Assembly (NCBI RefSeq): GCF_026210795.1 | Contig: NC_089437.1 | Span: 3,224,001 to 3,288,000 of the forward strand | Reading direction: 5' to 3' | Source of the DNA: Rhizophagus irregularis | Lineage: Eukaryota > Glomeromycota > Glomeromycetes > Glomerales > Glomeraceae | DNA length: 64,000 nucleotides | Shown here: piece after piece, positions 23,857 to 35,828 of the stretch | How the letters are laid out: each line of letters begins with the position of its first letter | How positions within the stretch are numbered: the first letter of the stretch is position 1 | Notes under the pieces: model-generated | What the model saw: the letters and a program-made list of their open reading frames with translations, nothing else | Database searches by the model: none | Told to the model about the DNA's origin: nothing | Translations under genes and position numbers: made by a program

Positions 23857-24381
23857 ATGCTACAATTGATTCAAAATTGGGGTGATAGGACTATAAAGTA
23901 CCTTTTGAGTTCTAAATGAAATTAATAAAATTGTTTTTTTTTATAACATTTTTAATATTAAATCAATTTAATTTATTCACTATAGCATTTCAAGAAGATT
24001 ATTGAGAAATCACCCTTTAATTAAGGTAATTTTTCTTTTTTTCATATCAAATCATCTTTAAATCTAAATCTATTAACAAATTATGTGTATATATATATAT
24101 ATTCTTTTTAGTTTATCATTCGTATCATTGCGATATGTGTTATTTTCGCGATTATGCCCATATTGTGGCTTTTTATCGGATTAATTATTTGGATTTTGTT
24201 CATCAGTACGAGTATGTTCGGTGTCGATTTCATTTATTTGATGAAGACAGGAATATTTTACAATTTTTATTGACTCTTCAATAGTTTGCATTGTGGGATT
24301 CTTTATTCCAATCGCAATATTTTGTGAATTTTTTAATAGGTTACTGATATGGGTTAATCAAATAAAGTATCTGTAGAAGTT
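23857..24381 (+). pseudogene. LDAF1/promethin-like paralogue, probably frameshifted
   Basis: Three exons, 23857-23897, 23986-24025 and 24112-24273, join in frame to 80 residues: a short basic N-terminus, NHPLIK, then a hydrophobic hairpin IIAICVIFAIMPILWLF. The frame stops at 24271. The next frame (24262-24381) continues with SSIVCIVGFFIPIAIFC and NRLLIW, the expected second hydrophobic half of the family. Removing one T from the run of four at about 24257-24260 would align both halves. Exon positions match those of the intact gene at 25682, so this is a tandem duplicate. Either it is truncated or broken, or the base run is misread. Confidence 0.5.
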
Positions 24382-25681
24382 TAATAAAGTTTTTTTTTTA
24401 AAAAAAAAACTTTATTTCGTTCGAATCTTCTGAAAGCCGGTTTCTTAGTAGTTCAAATTTTCACTATATCCAAGTATTATTACATAATAGTGAATGGAAT
24501 CCTGTAATAACAAGAATTTGTTCTAGTAAAATTATTTTTTAACATTAAAAATTTTTTTGAACTGGTTTTTATCATTATTGGAAAATCTGCCAATCTCACT
24601 TTTTATTTATATCTGTTAAACATATTAACATAGTATGCAAAGCTTCTGGACTTCCCGGTAAGTAATTCATCTACTTTAGATATTTATGAAGTTATTATTG
24701 GTATTATTAGCAGTTGAGGAATAGATTTATAGACAGATTTCAGCAAGGCCGATATCATTAAAAGATTTTCTGTCAGTTGCTGGCACTCCTTTTCAAATCT
24801 AGCATCGTTGGTATCATATGACGTATCACATGGCCGCAAGACGACCCTATTAGGAATATTTTCAAATGCCAAGCATAAACCATTCGGAGCCAATAGATTT
24901 GGTAACATATATAGGAGAAGCTTATTTTTCAAAGACTTGGATAATGATTGCTAAAAAGTTAAGGAGTGCACAAAAAAACGAACGCTGTAATGCATTTAAT
25001 TCACTATGGATAAGGGTAAAAAAGGGAAGATAAAAAATATATTTAAATTAAATAAAATAACAGTATTTTTTTTTTTTTATCTTGATATCATTTTTTAAAT
25101 CCAATATTATTTTTAATCTTAGATTCCCAACAAAGTGCAAATTTATTTATTTATTTTACAGAAAGAGTAACTAATCTAAAAAGTAGTAAACCCTATTAAA
25201 ACACTCAGTTTCTATAATCCTTTAAGTCCCTTAACTAAAGAGTGCCGCCTTCCCTCGCCTCGTAGGACTACAGAAATTAATATTCTCTTTGATAATCACG
25301 TGATATATATATAATTTTTTATGCATGATAAGATTACTGTGCATCAAATCTCGGACTTTTTTCACATATAAAATAGTTTAGATTGTTTAATTACTTTTAT
25401 ATCCATATTTTTCGATGAAAATCCTAAAAAAGTTAGCAAAGAAATTTGATAACGTGTGAATTTCATGTTGTTTTGATTTTATGTGTTTCATAATTAAATT
25501 TCCTTTACGTACTTTTACGTATCAGATGTTAATCCAATTACGTAATTAAATAATCGGCATGACACGCAGTGTATATTTTTTTTAAATTCAAATATTGTTT
25601 ACTTTTTTTGTGATAACCATTTTTCTTTCCCAAGAAAAAAAAAATTGATATTTTATAGACCGTTTTCTTTATTCTATCTTA
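24382..25681. other. Spacer between the LDAF1-like copies
   Basis: Contains an 82-codon minus-strand ORF (24684-24932) with more balanced composition than its surroundings (MLPNLLAPNGLCLAFENIPN). I recognise no family and cannot support it as a gene. The remainder is AT-rich. Confidence 0.4.
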
Positions 25682-26340
25682 ATGAGCAGTAATATGACAC
25701 AAGAACATCTAATTAAAAACTTAGGAGATGAGATTAAAGTAAAAACCGGAAGGTAAATAAGAAGATTTTATGAGAATAACGAAAAAATTATATTAATATT
25801 TTCCAATTTTATATAGATTTATAAATCACGCGGAACAATGCTTTCATAAATATCAAGCTTTTGCAAAAGACTATCCTTTTATTGGGGTAAGTAATAAAAA
25901 TATACATATTATAAAATTTCTTATTAAAATAAAGATATTGATAATTCGTTTTTTTTTTTAGCTTTTCATTGCAATATTTTTCATTTTTGCAATTTTACCC
26001 GTATTATGTTTCGTTGTATTCTCATTATTCACCACTTTTGTAACATTAGGTGGTGCAATTGGTATTGGATTATTCTTATGGCTTTTATTCCTTAGTATTT
26101 ATGGTATGTTCTTATTTGATTTTTATTTCAATACTTAATTTTTTTATTAACAAAATTTTATTTATAGGATTCTTTCTTTTAATTTCACTTGTTTGTATTT
26201 TCTTTATTACTTGCACTGTGTTTTTTTGGATTGCTCTTGCAGCATTAATTGGTAGAATAATATTTAAATATATTGATGAACATAATCAAACAAGTGAGAG
26301 TTTTGATAATCATGAAACTGTGAATGCGATCAAACCTTAA
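25682..26340 (+). CDS. LDAF1/promethin (Ldo/Osw5)-like lipid-droplet membrane protein
   Basis: Promethin-family proteins sit at the ER/lipid-droplet boundary and, with seipin, control where droplets form. Exons 25682-25752, 25817-25886, 25962-26103 and 26168-26340 give 151 residues. Seen: a hydrophilic N-terminal helix (about 1-35), KDYPFIG, then four closely spaced hydrophobic segments. Examples are LFIAIFFIFAILPVLCF, GGAIGIGLFLWLLFLS and GFFLLISLVCIFF, followed by a short polar tail. The P-V after the first segment and the paired hairpin layout are typical of the family. The intact neighbour of a broken copy at 23857. The assignment rests on topology and pattern, not a strong motif; another small four-helix membrane protein remains possible. 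Confidence 0.58.
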
Positions 26341-28196
26341 TATGATAAAAAACATTTTAGAAAATTTTTTTATTGTTATTATAAATATAAACACACACAC
26401 ATATGTATATTTTATTTATTTACTTGTACATATAATTATTCCTTGATTAAATAAAGTAATATTAAAATATTAAAATTGCAAATAATCCATAAATATTTTT
26501 TACTGTCTTGGTGTCTTCTTTTAATAGTTATACTGCGCCACTAAAATCATAAATTTTGAAAAATTCGGCCCATTTACTTTTTACTTTGAATTTAGACTAT
26601 ACTCCCGTAGCGTATTCCCGATTTTAGACCATTATCCCGATTCCCGACAATCGTGACTCAGGGGGACCTGCAACAGAAGATTAGAATATATCCTTCATTC
26701 TGGAAATATTTTCAATGAATTGCTTAAAGAAAATAAAGTAGAAGCCTATAATTGAAGAAATGTCATCAATTTCTTTCGTTGATTATTCAATATTTTCATT
26801 CTTTATCCGTGTAGAGGAATTTATGTATCTTTTAAAGCTAAAAAACATGTTTTATCATTTGACACAAATATGAAAATAATAACTTTTGAACTTAAGAATT
26901 TTTGCAAAGAAATTGGTTTAAAAACTTTTTAATTTTTAATAGAATTTTCATTTAATATTTTTTATATTTTTTTTTTAAGAGTATATAATGTATTATTGTA
27001 TGTATGTATATATTATTATAATATTCGGTCGGTAATCTTTAAATAATCTAATGATTAATTTGTATGTTGAACTTTCCCCTATTCAAATCTTTTAATAATT
27101 ATGGAATATTTGATTGGTATTTTTGGTATATCAGAAATCAGAATATCATTTCATCATATAGAATTTTATATAAATTAAGGATCGACTTTTTTACTTAAAT
27201 ATATAGTATAAACAAAGAGCATGTCAAAAAAAAAAAATCGGCAACAATTTTAACCGATATATTATATATACTAAAGAAATCGATTTTTACTTGTCAAAAA
27301 GTTATCTTTTCACAGATCTAAGAATTAAAGGAGGTAACATATTTAATTGGTAATTATATCCGTTCATTTTAATTATTTAATATTAGACGTACAGTATATC
27401 AGATGATATCGAATTTTAAGTTTCTATTTATTTATGAGTATCTTAAGGATCTTTAAATGTTAAAATTTACATTTTTTTAACCCTTGTTTTTGAAACATCA
27501 TCCCAACAACAACAATCCATTTTTAATATATTTTTTCTTTGTTTTTGTAATAGTTAACCAAGCTTTAAAAAGTTAATCTAGCTTTAAAAATAAATATCAG
27601 ATTTTTAGACCCCGACTTTAAAATCCCGAATTAAAAATTATTTTGATTCTTTACCATAATTTATTTCATCACAATACTTTTTATAGAGTAGATTAATTGA
27701 TGATTGTTAAATTCTTTTATATAGAAAACAAGTTTATAATAAACGCCACATTTTCACAATTATTCAAAATTAATAGAGTCAACAAAACGAATATAAGGGG
27801 TAAATTCTCACATTAGATATCAGACTCTCGCATATCAATCATGTGATTTTAAGTTTTTTAAACTCTTATTTGTAGTATTTATAATTAATTTATTACTTAA
27901 TTTGTACAATTCTATATTTTATCTAATATGTAAATCGGTTAAACAAAAAAAAAAATTATATCAATTTATCCATTATGTATACATATCCACAATTTTATTT
28001 AACCATGTGAAAGACGAGTCGATCGTCATTAAGTAATTAAATTAAAAATTTACTATAAATATTTCCAATTTTTTTCTTTACTTACTCCAATCTTTAAATT
28101 AATATTATTATTAATTAATCAATCTTTTTTTATTTGAAAAAAAAAAAAAATTTATTGACATATTAACATATTTTTTTCTCATTGATTGAAAAAAAA
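26341..28196. other. AT-rich spacer, no gene seen
   Basis: About 1.85 kb. TCCCGA-containing short motifs recur near 26610-26650 and 27610-27630, perhaps remnants of one repeat. An AC microsatellite lies at 26392-26401. The last 100 bp hold poly-T and poly-A runs before the lipase ATG. Confidence 0.5.
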
Positions 28197-29324
28197 ATGT
28201 CGTCTAATTCTAATTCTGTTAATGTGATTGAAGAATGGACCTCTAGACCAGATGGTGTTGAAATCTATACAAAAAAATGGATGGTAAAATATCATACATA
28301 TGATTCATAATTATTAACTTTCGAATCTTTTTCTCATCTCTTTCTTTTTTTGATTATCGAATTAGTCTGTCATTGACCCTCCGATCGCAACTGTTGTATT
28401 TTTACATGGTTTCGGTGACCACGTTAATCGTTTCAATCATGTATTTGAGAGATTCGCTTTAAAAGGTGTTGAAGTTCTCGGCTTTGATCAACGTGGATTT
28501 GGTAAAACTGCCGTTCGTAATAAGAATCCTGGTCATACTGGTGGTTGGAAGATTGTTACTGGAGATATTACAGGATTTCTTCTTGCTAATAGGCGTCAAA
28601 ATATTCCTCAATTTTTATTTGGTCATAGTATGGGTGGTGGTCTTGCTGCTAATTATGCTTCTGATGGCCCGGAAAAAGATAATCTAGCTGGTATCGTTTT
28701 ATCTTCTCCTTTAATTGCATTGGCTCCTCAAGCAAGAGTACCGAAATCTGCTGTAACTTTAGCAAATGCTTTATCAAAAGTTATACCTAATTTGACTGTT
28801 CCCGTGATGTCCTTGGATAAAAAATATATTTCTAGAAATCCAAAAGAAATTGAAAGATATCAAAACGATGAATTAATTCATCGTATTGGTTCTTTACGTG
28901 GTCTTGCAGATATTAACTACGGTATTAGATCAGTTTTAAGGGAAAAATATAAAAATATTACATTACCTACCTATATTTGCTTTGGTACTAGTGATGGAAT
29001 TAATGATATTAATGCTGCAAAAGAATTCTTTGATAAAATTCCTTCTCAAGAAAAAACTTGGCGAGAATGGTCTGGTTTTTATCATGAAAGTATGTAAAAA
29101 AAAAAGTTCATAAAATGTTGGTTAACATAAGTAACTGCTTTTCTAAACTAAATTTCTATTTTGTAGTGCATCATGAAGACGAAAGATATTCGGTCATTGA
29201 TGATTATCTTGATTGGATCTTAAATAGAGCTGTTTCTAATTCTAAAAAAAAGAATATTCAGATTTCTACTTCAAATAGTAGTGGTGCTATCTCTTCTTCT
29301 CCTTTAGCTCTCGCTTCTGCATGA
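28197..29324 (+). CDS. YJU3: Monoacylglycerol lipase (alpha/beta hydrolase, Yju3 type)
   Basis: Serine hydrolase that splits monoacylglycerol to glycerol and fatty acid, usually on lipid droplets or membranes. Exons 28197-28283, 28366-29089 and 29167-29324 give 322 residues, the normal family length. Seen: VVFLHGFGDH (oxyanion loop, about residue 39), FDQRGFGKT, the nucleophile elbow GHSMGGG (about 115), the acid in FGTSDGIND (about 265), and the catalytic His in HEMHHED, split across the last intron. A Ser-rich tail follows. Its stop faces the SMN stop. Confidence 0.92.
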
Positions 29325-29759
29325 TTTAGTAGATTTTATTTATTTATTGATTAATTATTTTTTTCGATTTTTTCCCTTGTATATTATTTCTTACTCTTTA
29401 GAAAGACAAAATAATTTAAATAATTTAAACAAATTACCCCCAATCAAATACGTATAATTACTATTAAGAATATGTAATCCATTAAATTAATTTATTTAAT
29501 AATGTTTCTACTTCTAAATATTACTGTTTCTAGTTAAATAATAAAGTTATTTATTAAAATAATACTTTTTTTTAATTATTTTCATTTGTATCTTATATTT
29601 AATTTACAACTAATTATTTTACTAAAATCTTTTTTCTTCGCTATAATTGTGAATTAGAATATTATCTATACAATATATCTTACCTTGAACATTTTTTCCA
29701 ATTTTACCTTCCTTTTCGTCCCTATTTTGCAAAATAGATGGAAAAAAATTGGTATTTAT

Positions 29760-31388
29760 TTATTTTATCAAAAAAAAAAGCATTCTAAAATAGCCTACAT
29801 GATAAAGTCCAGTATAATATCCAGAATAATACCATGCCATTATTAAGTTAGTAAGTGCTTCATCGTCTAAAACATTTAGTATATATAATAATTTTTTTTT
29901 AGAAAAAAGGTGAAATGATTTCTAAAAACAGTTTCTATTAATATTTATATTAATACTTTACCAAACCCAGACATTGGAGGGGCCATATTTGATGACTATA
30001 AAAAATTAACATATTTGAGCACCCGAATCAAATACATAAATAAGAACATTAATTTAATATATTAACCTTTGGCCTCAACCCGGGAAACGCGTGATTAGGA
30101 TCCTAATTAAAAAAGAAACTTTAATATTTCTAATAAAAATAATTTAAATAAAATAATACATACTTACACTATGCATCGATGGATAAAAATGTGGAGGTGG
30201 TTGTGGACCCGGACCCGGAGCAGGAGGTGGGGGTGGGGGTGGAGGTGGATAATAATTGGAGAACCCGTAAGCAGAATAATGTTCTCCATTGTAATATGAA
30301 TCATGAGCATTTGCATTAGAATAGCTTGTTGTGTCTTCTTCTGTTGGAGGTAGCTGACTTTCTCCTTGATCTTCTTGGGTGTCCATAGTTCCCTTAAACT
30401 GTTCACCAAAAGGATGTGGTGGTATAGGCGCAGTTGAGGATGTTGCTGATGGAGGTGGATATGAATAATATCCTGGAAAATTATGAGCGTAAGAAGAGTA
30501 TGCTGCAGTCGTTCTCATGGGTCGAGATTGATAAGAGGTGTCTTGACCGCTTGAAGTTGAACCGGTAGCAGTTTGAGGTTTGATCTTTATTAAAATTAAG
30601 AGTTATTCCTTTTTAAGTGATAAAAAAAATAAATAAATTTTACCTGTCCCGTTTCTTTGATTTTTTGTTCAGGTGGTTTTTGTACATTTTGTTTTTGTTC
30701 TTTGACTGAAGTTTTCATGGATGTGGAAGCACCTTCATTTATATCGAACGTAGAAGAATTATCTTCCTTGCCTACATTGACTGATTCTTCTGTTCTAAAA
30801 TTGAAATAATAAGGTAATAAGATATACTGTTAGTTAGTTATTTAATATCCAGTTTATATTCGAAACATTGATATTTTTTATTCTTATTCTTACTCTATCA
30901 CTTTGTTAATTGAAGAAGAAGTGGGTATTGTATTGGAAAGTTTATTGCCTTTCGTATTAGTTTTATTTACTTTGATACTATGAAAATCCTACAATGATAA
31001 ATGAAAACATTATTTACTAATATCATAAGAGTTCTGTAAGCCGTAAATGCGAAATTAGGAATGAGATAATTCAAGTTCAATTCGATTAGTTACCTGATAT
31101 TCTTTCACAGCGATATCCCAAGCAGCTATCAACGCACTATCATCCCAAGCATCCCCTTCCTATTAATGAAAGATAAAACATTAATTATAAAGAATATAAG
31201 TATGAAACCCTAAAAAAAAAATTTACCTCTTCTTCGTCTCCTCCGTCTAAAATTGCCGAGTCCTCTATCTCGTCTTCGTAATACTCATTATCTTCAGAAA
31301 TATCCATAAGTTTATGCTGACTTGGAACTCTAGAGTCTTGTGAAATATCTTGAGAAGAAGGTTCTGAAAATTCGAAATAAGTACTCAT
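29760..31388 (-). CDS. SMN1: Survival motor neuron (SMN) protein, Tudor-less
   Basis: Core of the complex that loads Sm rings onto spliceosomal snRNAs. Eight exons on the minus strand: 31227-31388, 31094-31159, 30894-30988, 30644-30794, 30168-30584, 30067-30102, 29962-29995 and 29760-29866, giving 355 residues. Seen: an acidic N-terminus, then the Gemin2-binding motif AWDDSALIAAWDIAVKEY (about residues 57-75). A long Lys/Glu and Ser/Tyr/Pro-rich middle with a run of nine prolines follows. The C-terminal self-association YG box has LTNLIMAWYYSGYYTG. No Tudor-domain pattern is visible in the middle, as in fission yeast Smn1. The last residues (MLFFLIK) read into a T run and may be annotation noise. 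Confidence 0.9.
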
Positions 31389-31994
31389 AATTGTGTTATA
31401 TTTGTATAAAAATCTATAACAGGCTTATCAGAACTTTTTTTTTTAAAGTACAATTTGAATTCTGATTGGTTGATTTTATCTGATGATGGGCAACAAAAGT
31501 TTAATCCATAATGATAATAAATTTGGCAACCTCTGTTCTTTGGTAAGGTCTCACAAGTCTCACAAGTCTCACAAGTCTCACATTGAGAAATAATAACGAC
31601 TATTTCAAGTTTTTTTTTTTTACTTTCACGTAAAATGAGTTCACACGCCATTAAAACATGATTTACACAGTTGATAAGATTAATTTTACCAATCAAAACA
31701 ATAAAAAATCGTTGTCATTGGAACAAATAACTTTAAAAAATTCCCAAATTCTCTTTTTTCCCCCTCAAATTATACCTTTTTTATTCTACCTCTTTTATTT
31801 TTTATTTTTTTAGTTTAAAGAGATTAGTGAATATTATTTAGGTTATAAAAAAGAATAAAGAATTACTTGTGTTTTTATTATTAATACCAAATTCACTTTC
31901 TATGGACAATTTTTTAAGAATTACAAATAACTATAAGAAAGTTTTTTCAGGAATTACATATTATTGTGAGAAAGTTATTCAATAATTAAAAATA
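31389..31994. promoter_or_regulatory. Divergent promoter gap between SMN and TYW3
   Basis: 606 bp. It includes four tandem copies of ACAAGTCTC (about 31552-31585), which give a false CETCET peptide on the minus strand, and T-rich tracts near 31740-31830. Specific promoter elements were not recognised. Confidence 0.5.
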
Positions 31995-33193
31995 ATGTCT
32001 TCTTATAGTTTTCAACCCACGACTACAAGACGTCTTCCAACATATCATTCAACGCATCCTGGATTTCACACTCGAAAACAACAAATTCTATCCTCTTTAA
32101 ATTCTTCAGATACTAATTCTAGGATAGATAAATCTCCAAAAGGATCTGTTGATGAAGCAATTATACCTTTAATTGAATTATTAAATAGGCATGATGATTA
32201 TGTTACAACTAGTAGTTGTTCTGGAAGAGTTTCAATTTATTGTGCTGGTAAAGGAATAAAGAGATTCCTTAATAGTTCTAATAAGAATAAAACTGAAAAT
32301 GCTAATAATTATCATAATGACGTTAATGAAGAAATTGATAATGTTAAAGATGAAGATGAATTAGAAGTAAATGAGAATGATGTCAGACATTCGATGAAAG
32401 GTGGTGGAAGATGGTTATATGTTACTCATTCACACATTGATTTACCAAAAGAGAACAACAAGGAAAAATTGAATGAATTCTTATTGAAAAATATTTTTGG
32501 TGCCGATTGTGATAACGTAATATTGTTAACAGACCAAGATAGTGACCCTTATAACGCGTTACAAGATGATAATAGAATCGTTTATTTCAAATTTGAACCT
32601 ATGGTTAGTAAATTAATTTTCTATCAGTTTATTGTTTAACTTGTTATATTTTTTTTTATTTAACTTGTAAATTGTTATTTATTCAGATCCTACATGTAGA
32701 AGCAAGAACATTGGATGCTGCCAAGAATTTGCTCACTTCGGCCATTGATACTGGTTATCGTGAATCTGGTCTTTTGACAACTGCAAAAAGACACATGGTT
32801 GTAATTCGAAGCTCTCTTAAATTAGATACCCCTATCGCACGTTTGGATTCCACAAATCATAAATTATATCTTTTTGTAGATTTGTCTTATTTGTATTTAC
32901 TAGTCACGTTGAGTAACCAGAAATTTGATGAAAATTCGAGGAGGATGAAGGAATTATATAAAAAATTGGAGGATCATCTCTTCACTGGAATTGGAAGTGG
33001 CGAAGATGGAATTACAAAATGCACTAAAGAGATTGGAAAAACGTGGGAAAATAAGGAAGAAAGAAGAGAAAGAAAACGAAGAGAAGGATTAGCAAGACAA
33101 ATTGGATTGAGAAAAAGTGGAACTCTGAGTGATGGAAATGATGGCGATGTATCAACTGTAGACGATGAGAGTCAAGGTTTGGATAATGCTTAA
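31995..33193 (+). CDS. TYW3: tRNA wybutosine-synthesizing protein 3 (TYW3)
   Basis: Methyltransferase in the wybutosine pathway, modifying G37 of phenylalanine tRNA. Exons 31995-32603 and 32687-33193 give 371 residues. Seen: TRKQQILSSL, then the signature DKSPKGSVDEAI (about residue 46), a TTSSCSGRVSIY block (about 72) and GGGRWLYVTHSHI (about 135). In the second exon, ILHVEARTLDAA and GYRESGLLTTAKRHMVVIRS follow. A long charged, Asn/Glu-rich insert separates the second and third blocks, and the C-terminal 60 residues are charged and low-complexity. The single intron has a normal GT-AG. Its stop faces NIPSNAP across 152 bp. Confidence 0.94.
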
Positions 33194-33345
33194 GTTAACA
33201 ATGCAGGAATCAAAGAATTATTTATTGAAAAAGGAATTTTCGGTCTAGAATAAATAAAAGCGTATTATTATAATAATATTCATATAAATAAATAAATAAA
33301 TAAATTTAATTATCCTCTAGTATTATCCTAAATTATTAACGCATG

Positions 33346-35034
33346 TTATCTAAGTGGACTAAATGGAAGAGGAACCAAAACGTTTGATTCCATTTTTCGG
33401 ACCAATCGCACTGTCAGAAAAGATAAATAAGTCAATGAATATACAAGAACATTAAATTTAGCAATTTAATATATCTAAATACCCGTTTTAAAAACAGTGT
33501 CGGCCCATCCGTCTACATTCCATGCTTGTTCACGAGTTATCTTACGACTTTCAAGGTCGCTAAAAATAGATATTATATTTATAAATATTCTTTGAAAAGA
33601 TTCGTGTATTGCTTTGTTAAACTTACGGATATTGCCACATATGATGTACAAAATTTAATTCCCCCTATTAGTTAAGTTAGTTGGTGTACAGTATATATGT
33701 TCGTAATAAATTTAAAAAATTTGAATATAGTTGTTAGTACTAATTAAAGCATACCAGCGTTCATTCACAAAAAAAGTATTTTAATAGCACACCAATTGAC
33801 AAAACCATGCCCCGACGGGTTCACAAAATTGTTTACGACACTCAAGTCCTCTTTTCCTGTAATAATACGCAACAACATTAGACACTAATTCACGTGACTT
33901 TGAAGCGGTCTAGATTTTAATTACCAGTGATTTTCCCATTCCAATAATCTGCCGGGCTGGTATATAATAAATGTGTGAATATTTCAAGTTTATAAGAGAA
34001 TTTATAAAATAAGGGAGTCTATTAGTCGTACCTTGAGTCTGTAAGACCTTAATTCGTAGATTCCTCCAAGAGCAGCTGGGGGACTTGTTGCCCAGAAGGC
34101 AAATTCCAGGCAAATTTGGCTTTTCCGATTTTGAAGCATGGGACGCAATTTTTTAACAAAATTTTGATAATACTAGGAATGTAAGACATTAAAGTTAAAA
34201 TACATTCCGATTATTTTTTATAATTAAATAATAAATAACAAAAGCACAAACTTGATCATTCTTTAATTGGTTGAGAGTTTCATGATAGCCAGTATATCCT
34301 TGATATTCCCAGATATGAACTGTGATCGATAAAATATTAATTTATACTCATTAAAGAGTCTTCAATAATAATAATAAATCACCAAAACTCACAAAAACTA
34401 TCAAGGTCCCCAATTTCTGTTTGCCAACTACCGCACAAATGGACCGAATTTTTCGGATTATTGGCAATGCGAGGATAATGCTCGGAGCTTTATATTAAAC
34501 AATAAATAAGTGATTATTTAAAGTTTAAAAAATAAGTGATCTGATTTTAACTTACATAAGTTTAATATAATCTTCTACGCAATCAGGTTTTATTTTATGT
34601 TCTATTCCATAAGAAAAGACAGAGCTAGGTTAAATTTATTTTTATGCAAATCTTTATTTTGAAGATAAATATATACTTTGTATTTCGTGAACATATTTTC
34701 CGCGCGCTATTAACTTTGAATGAGCTTGACTATCTTCTTCCTTGATTTGTGGGTTTCCATAAAGTATTTCTTGAAATATTGAACTCTTTTTATCCTTATT
34801 GTCTGTTTCCGACTTATTTTCAGAAATAGAACTTAATAGTCGAATCGAACCATGAGCACTTTTATTTTTTGCAAGCGTAGCTAAGGTTAAATTAAAAAAG
34901 TTTTTAAAAACACTTGATTTTTGCAAAATCATGGCGGAAGTTCGTTTAACTATGCATCGAGCATAAGCTTTATATATCGTAGATCTAATGTCGATCATCT
35001 GTAAAGCAAGTTGTGGAGAAACAGCATTTTTCAT
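33346..35034 (-). CDS. NIPSNAP family protein, mitochondrial
   Basis: NIPSNAP proteins are mitochondrial, with two ferredoxin-like domains; animal members flag damaged mitochondria, and the fungal role is unclear. Ten exons on the minus strand: 34677-35034, 34556-34601, 34393-34487, 34252-34319, 34032-34172, 33925-33956, 33793-33856, 33627-33664, 33483-33559 and 33346-33410, giving 327 residues. Seen: an Arg/Lys-rich, acid-poor N-terminus, then HKIKPDCVEDYIKL, CGSWQTEIGD, HIWEYQGYTGYHETLN, SFW-like EFAFWATSPP, IYELRSYRLKPG, LEWENHW, FVHHMWQYPDLESR, REQAWNVDGW and a final LVRKMESNVLVPLPFSPL. All phases agree. It is divergent from the Gag1-like gene with 139 bp between starts. Confidence 0.92.
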
Positions 35035-35173
35035 TACGTAAATTTATTAAATTTATGCCAGATCGACCAATTAGGATTCATTGTATTTACCTGTATTACC
35101 TAGCAATTAACAATTTTCCGTTAGATATATATTTGGAGAAGCATTCTTAATATAAGCCCATAACACGTAATAA

Positions 35174-35828
35174 ATGGCTGAACAATCGTTTACTACTCTT
35201 ACACGTACAAAGGAAATGGACGATATTTCCACTTTTCAAAATAATGATTTTAATGTAAATTCAAATCCTCAATTTAATAACGGACTTTCTAACGCTATTA
35301 CTAATCATAATAGTGTACACAATTCACAACATATTGAACACCAACCGTTTACCACAACGCAACAAATGTCAAGTTCTTTTTATAACTCTCATATTTCTTC
35401 AACAATAGCTCCAGAGAAGAATGATGTTGATAGTAGTAATGGTTCAAGTGGAGAATATGGATTAGAGCTATGGAATAAAAGACGGGAACTGTGGATTAGA
35501 GGAAACAATAGCAATCCAGAATCTTCGTCCAACCGTGATAACCCTGCATTAGCTAATATTACACCAAATAATTATCATTCAATATACGATTCGTTGATTC
35601 ATGAAAAGAAAAAGTTGGCAAAGCCAGTTCCATTGCCTTATGTGGTATGTTGTAAATAGTTATTATGCGCATTTGACGTATATATTTTCTATTTATGTAT
35701 TTATCTATTTATTGATTTCCTAACAGATAAAGATATTGGTAAGTGGATGGCAAAGAGATGGAGTTTGGCCTAAAGATCAGCCGTCTGATCTTCCGTCAAA
35801 TTCAAATGATCAAGCTTCCCCGCATTAG
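35174..35828 (+). CDS. Gag1-like clamp (DUF4050) protein
   Basis: Fungal family named after fission yeast Gag1, linked to TORC1/Rsp5-dependent nutrient signalling. Exons 35174-35644 and 35727-35828 give 190 residues. Seen: an Asn/Ser/Gln-rich disordered first 90 residues, then the conserved helix ELWNKRRELWI. Near the end comes a block split by the intron, KPVPLPYV then IKILVSGWQRDGVWP, which is the family's closing signature. The start sits just downstream of the divergent NIPSNAP promoter. Family placement is from the two motifs; the role is inferred. Confidence 0.7.

Noticed and set aside
24684-24932. 82-codon minus ORF
   Set aside because: Balanced composition but no recognisable motif, promoter or splice context; left as part of the spacer.
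31385-31696. Minus-strand ORF with CETCETCET
   Set aside because: Created by four tandem ACAAGTCTC units in the SMN/TYW3 promoter gap; no homology seen.
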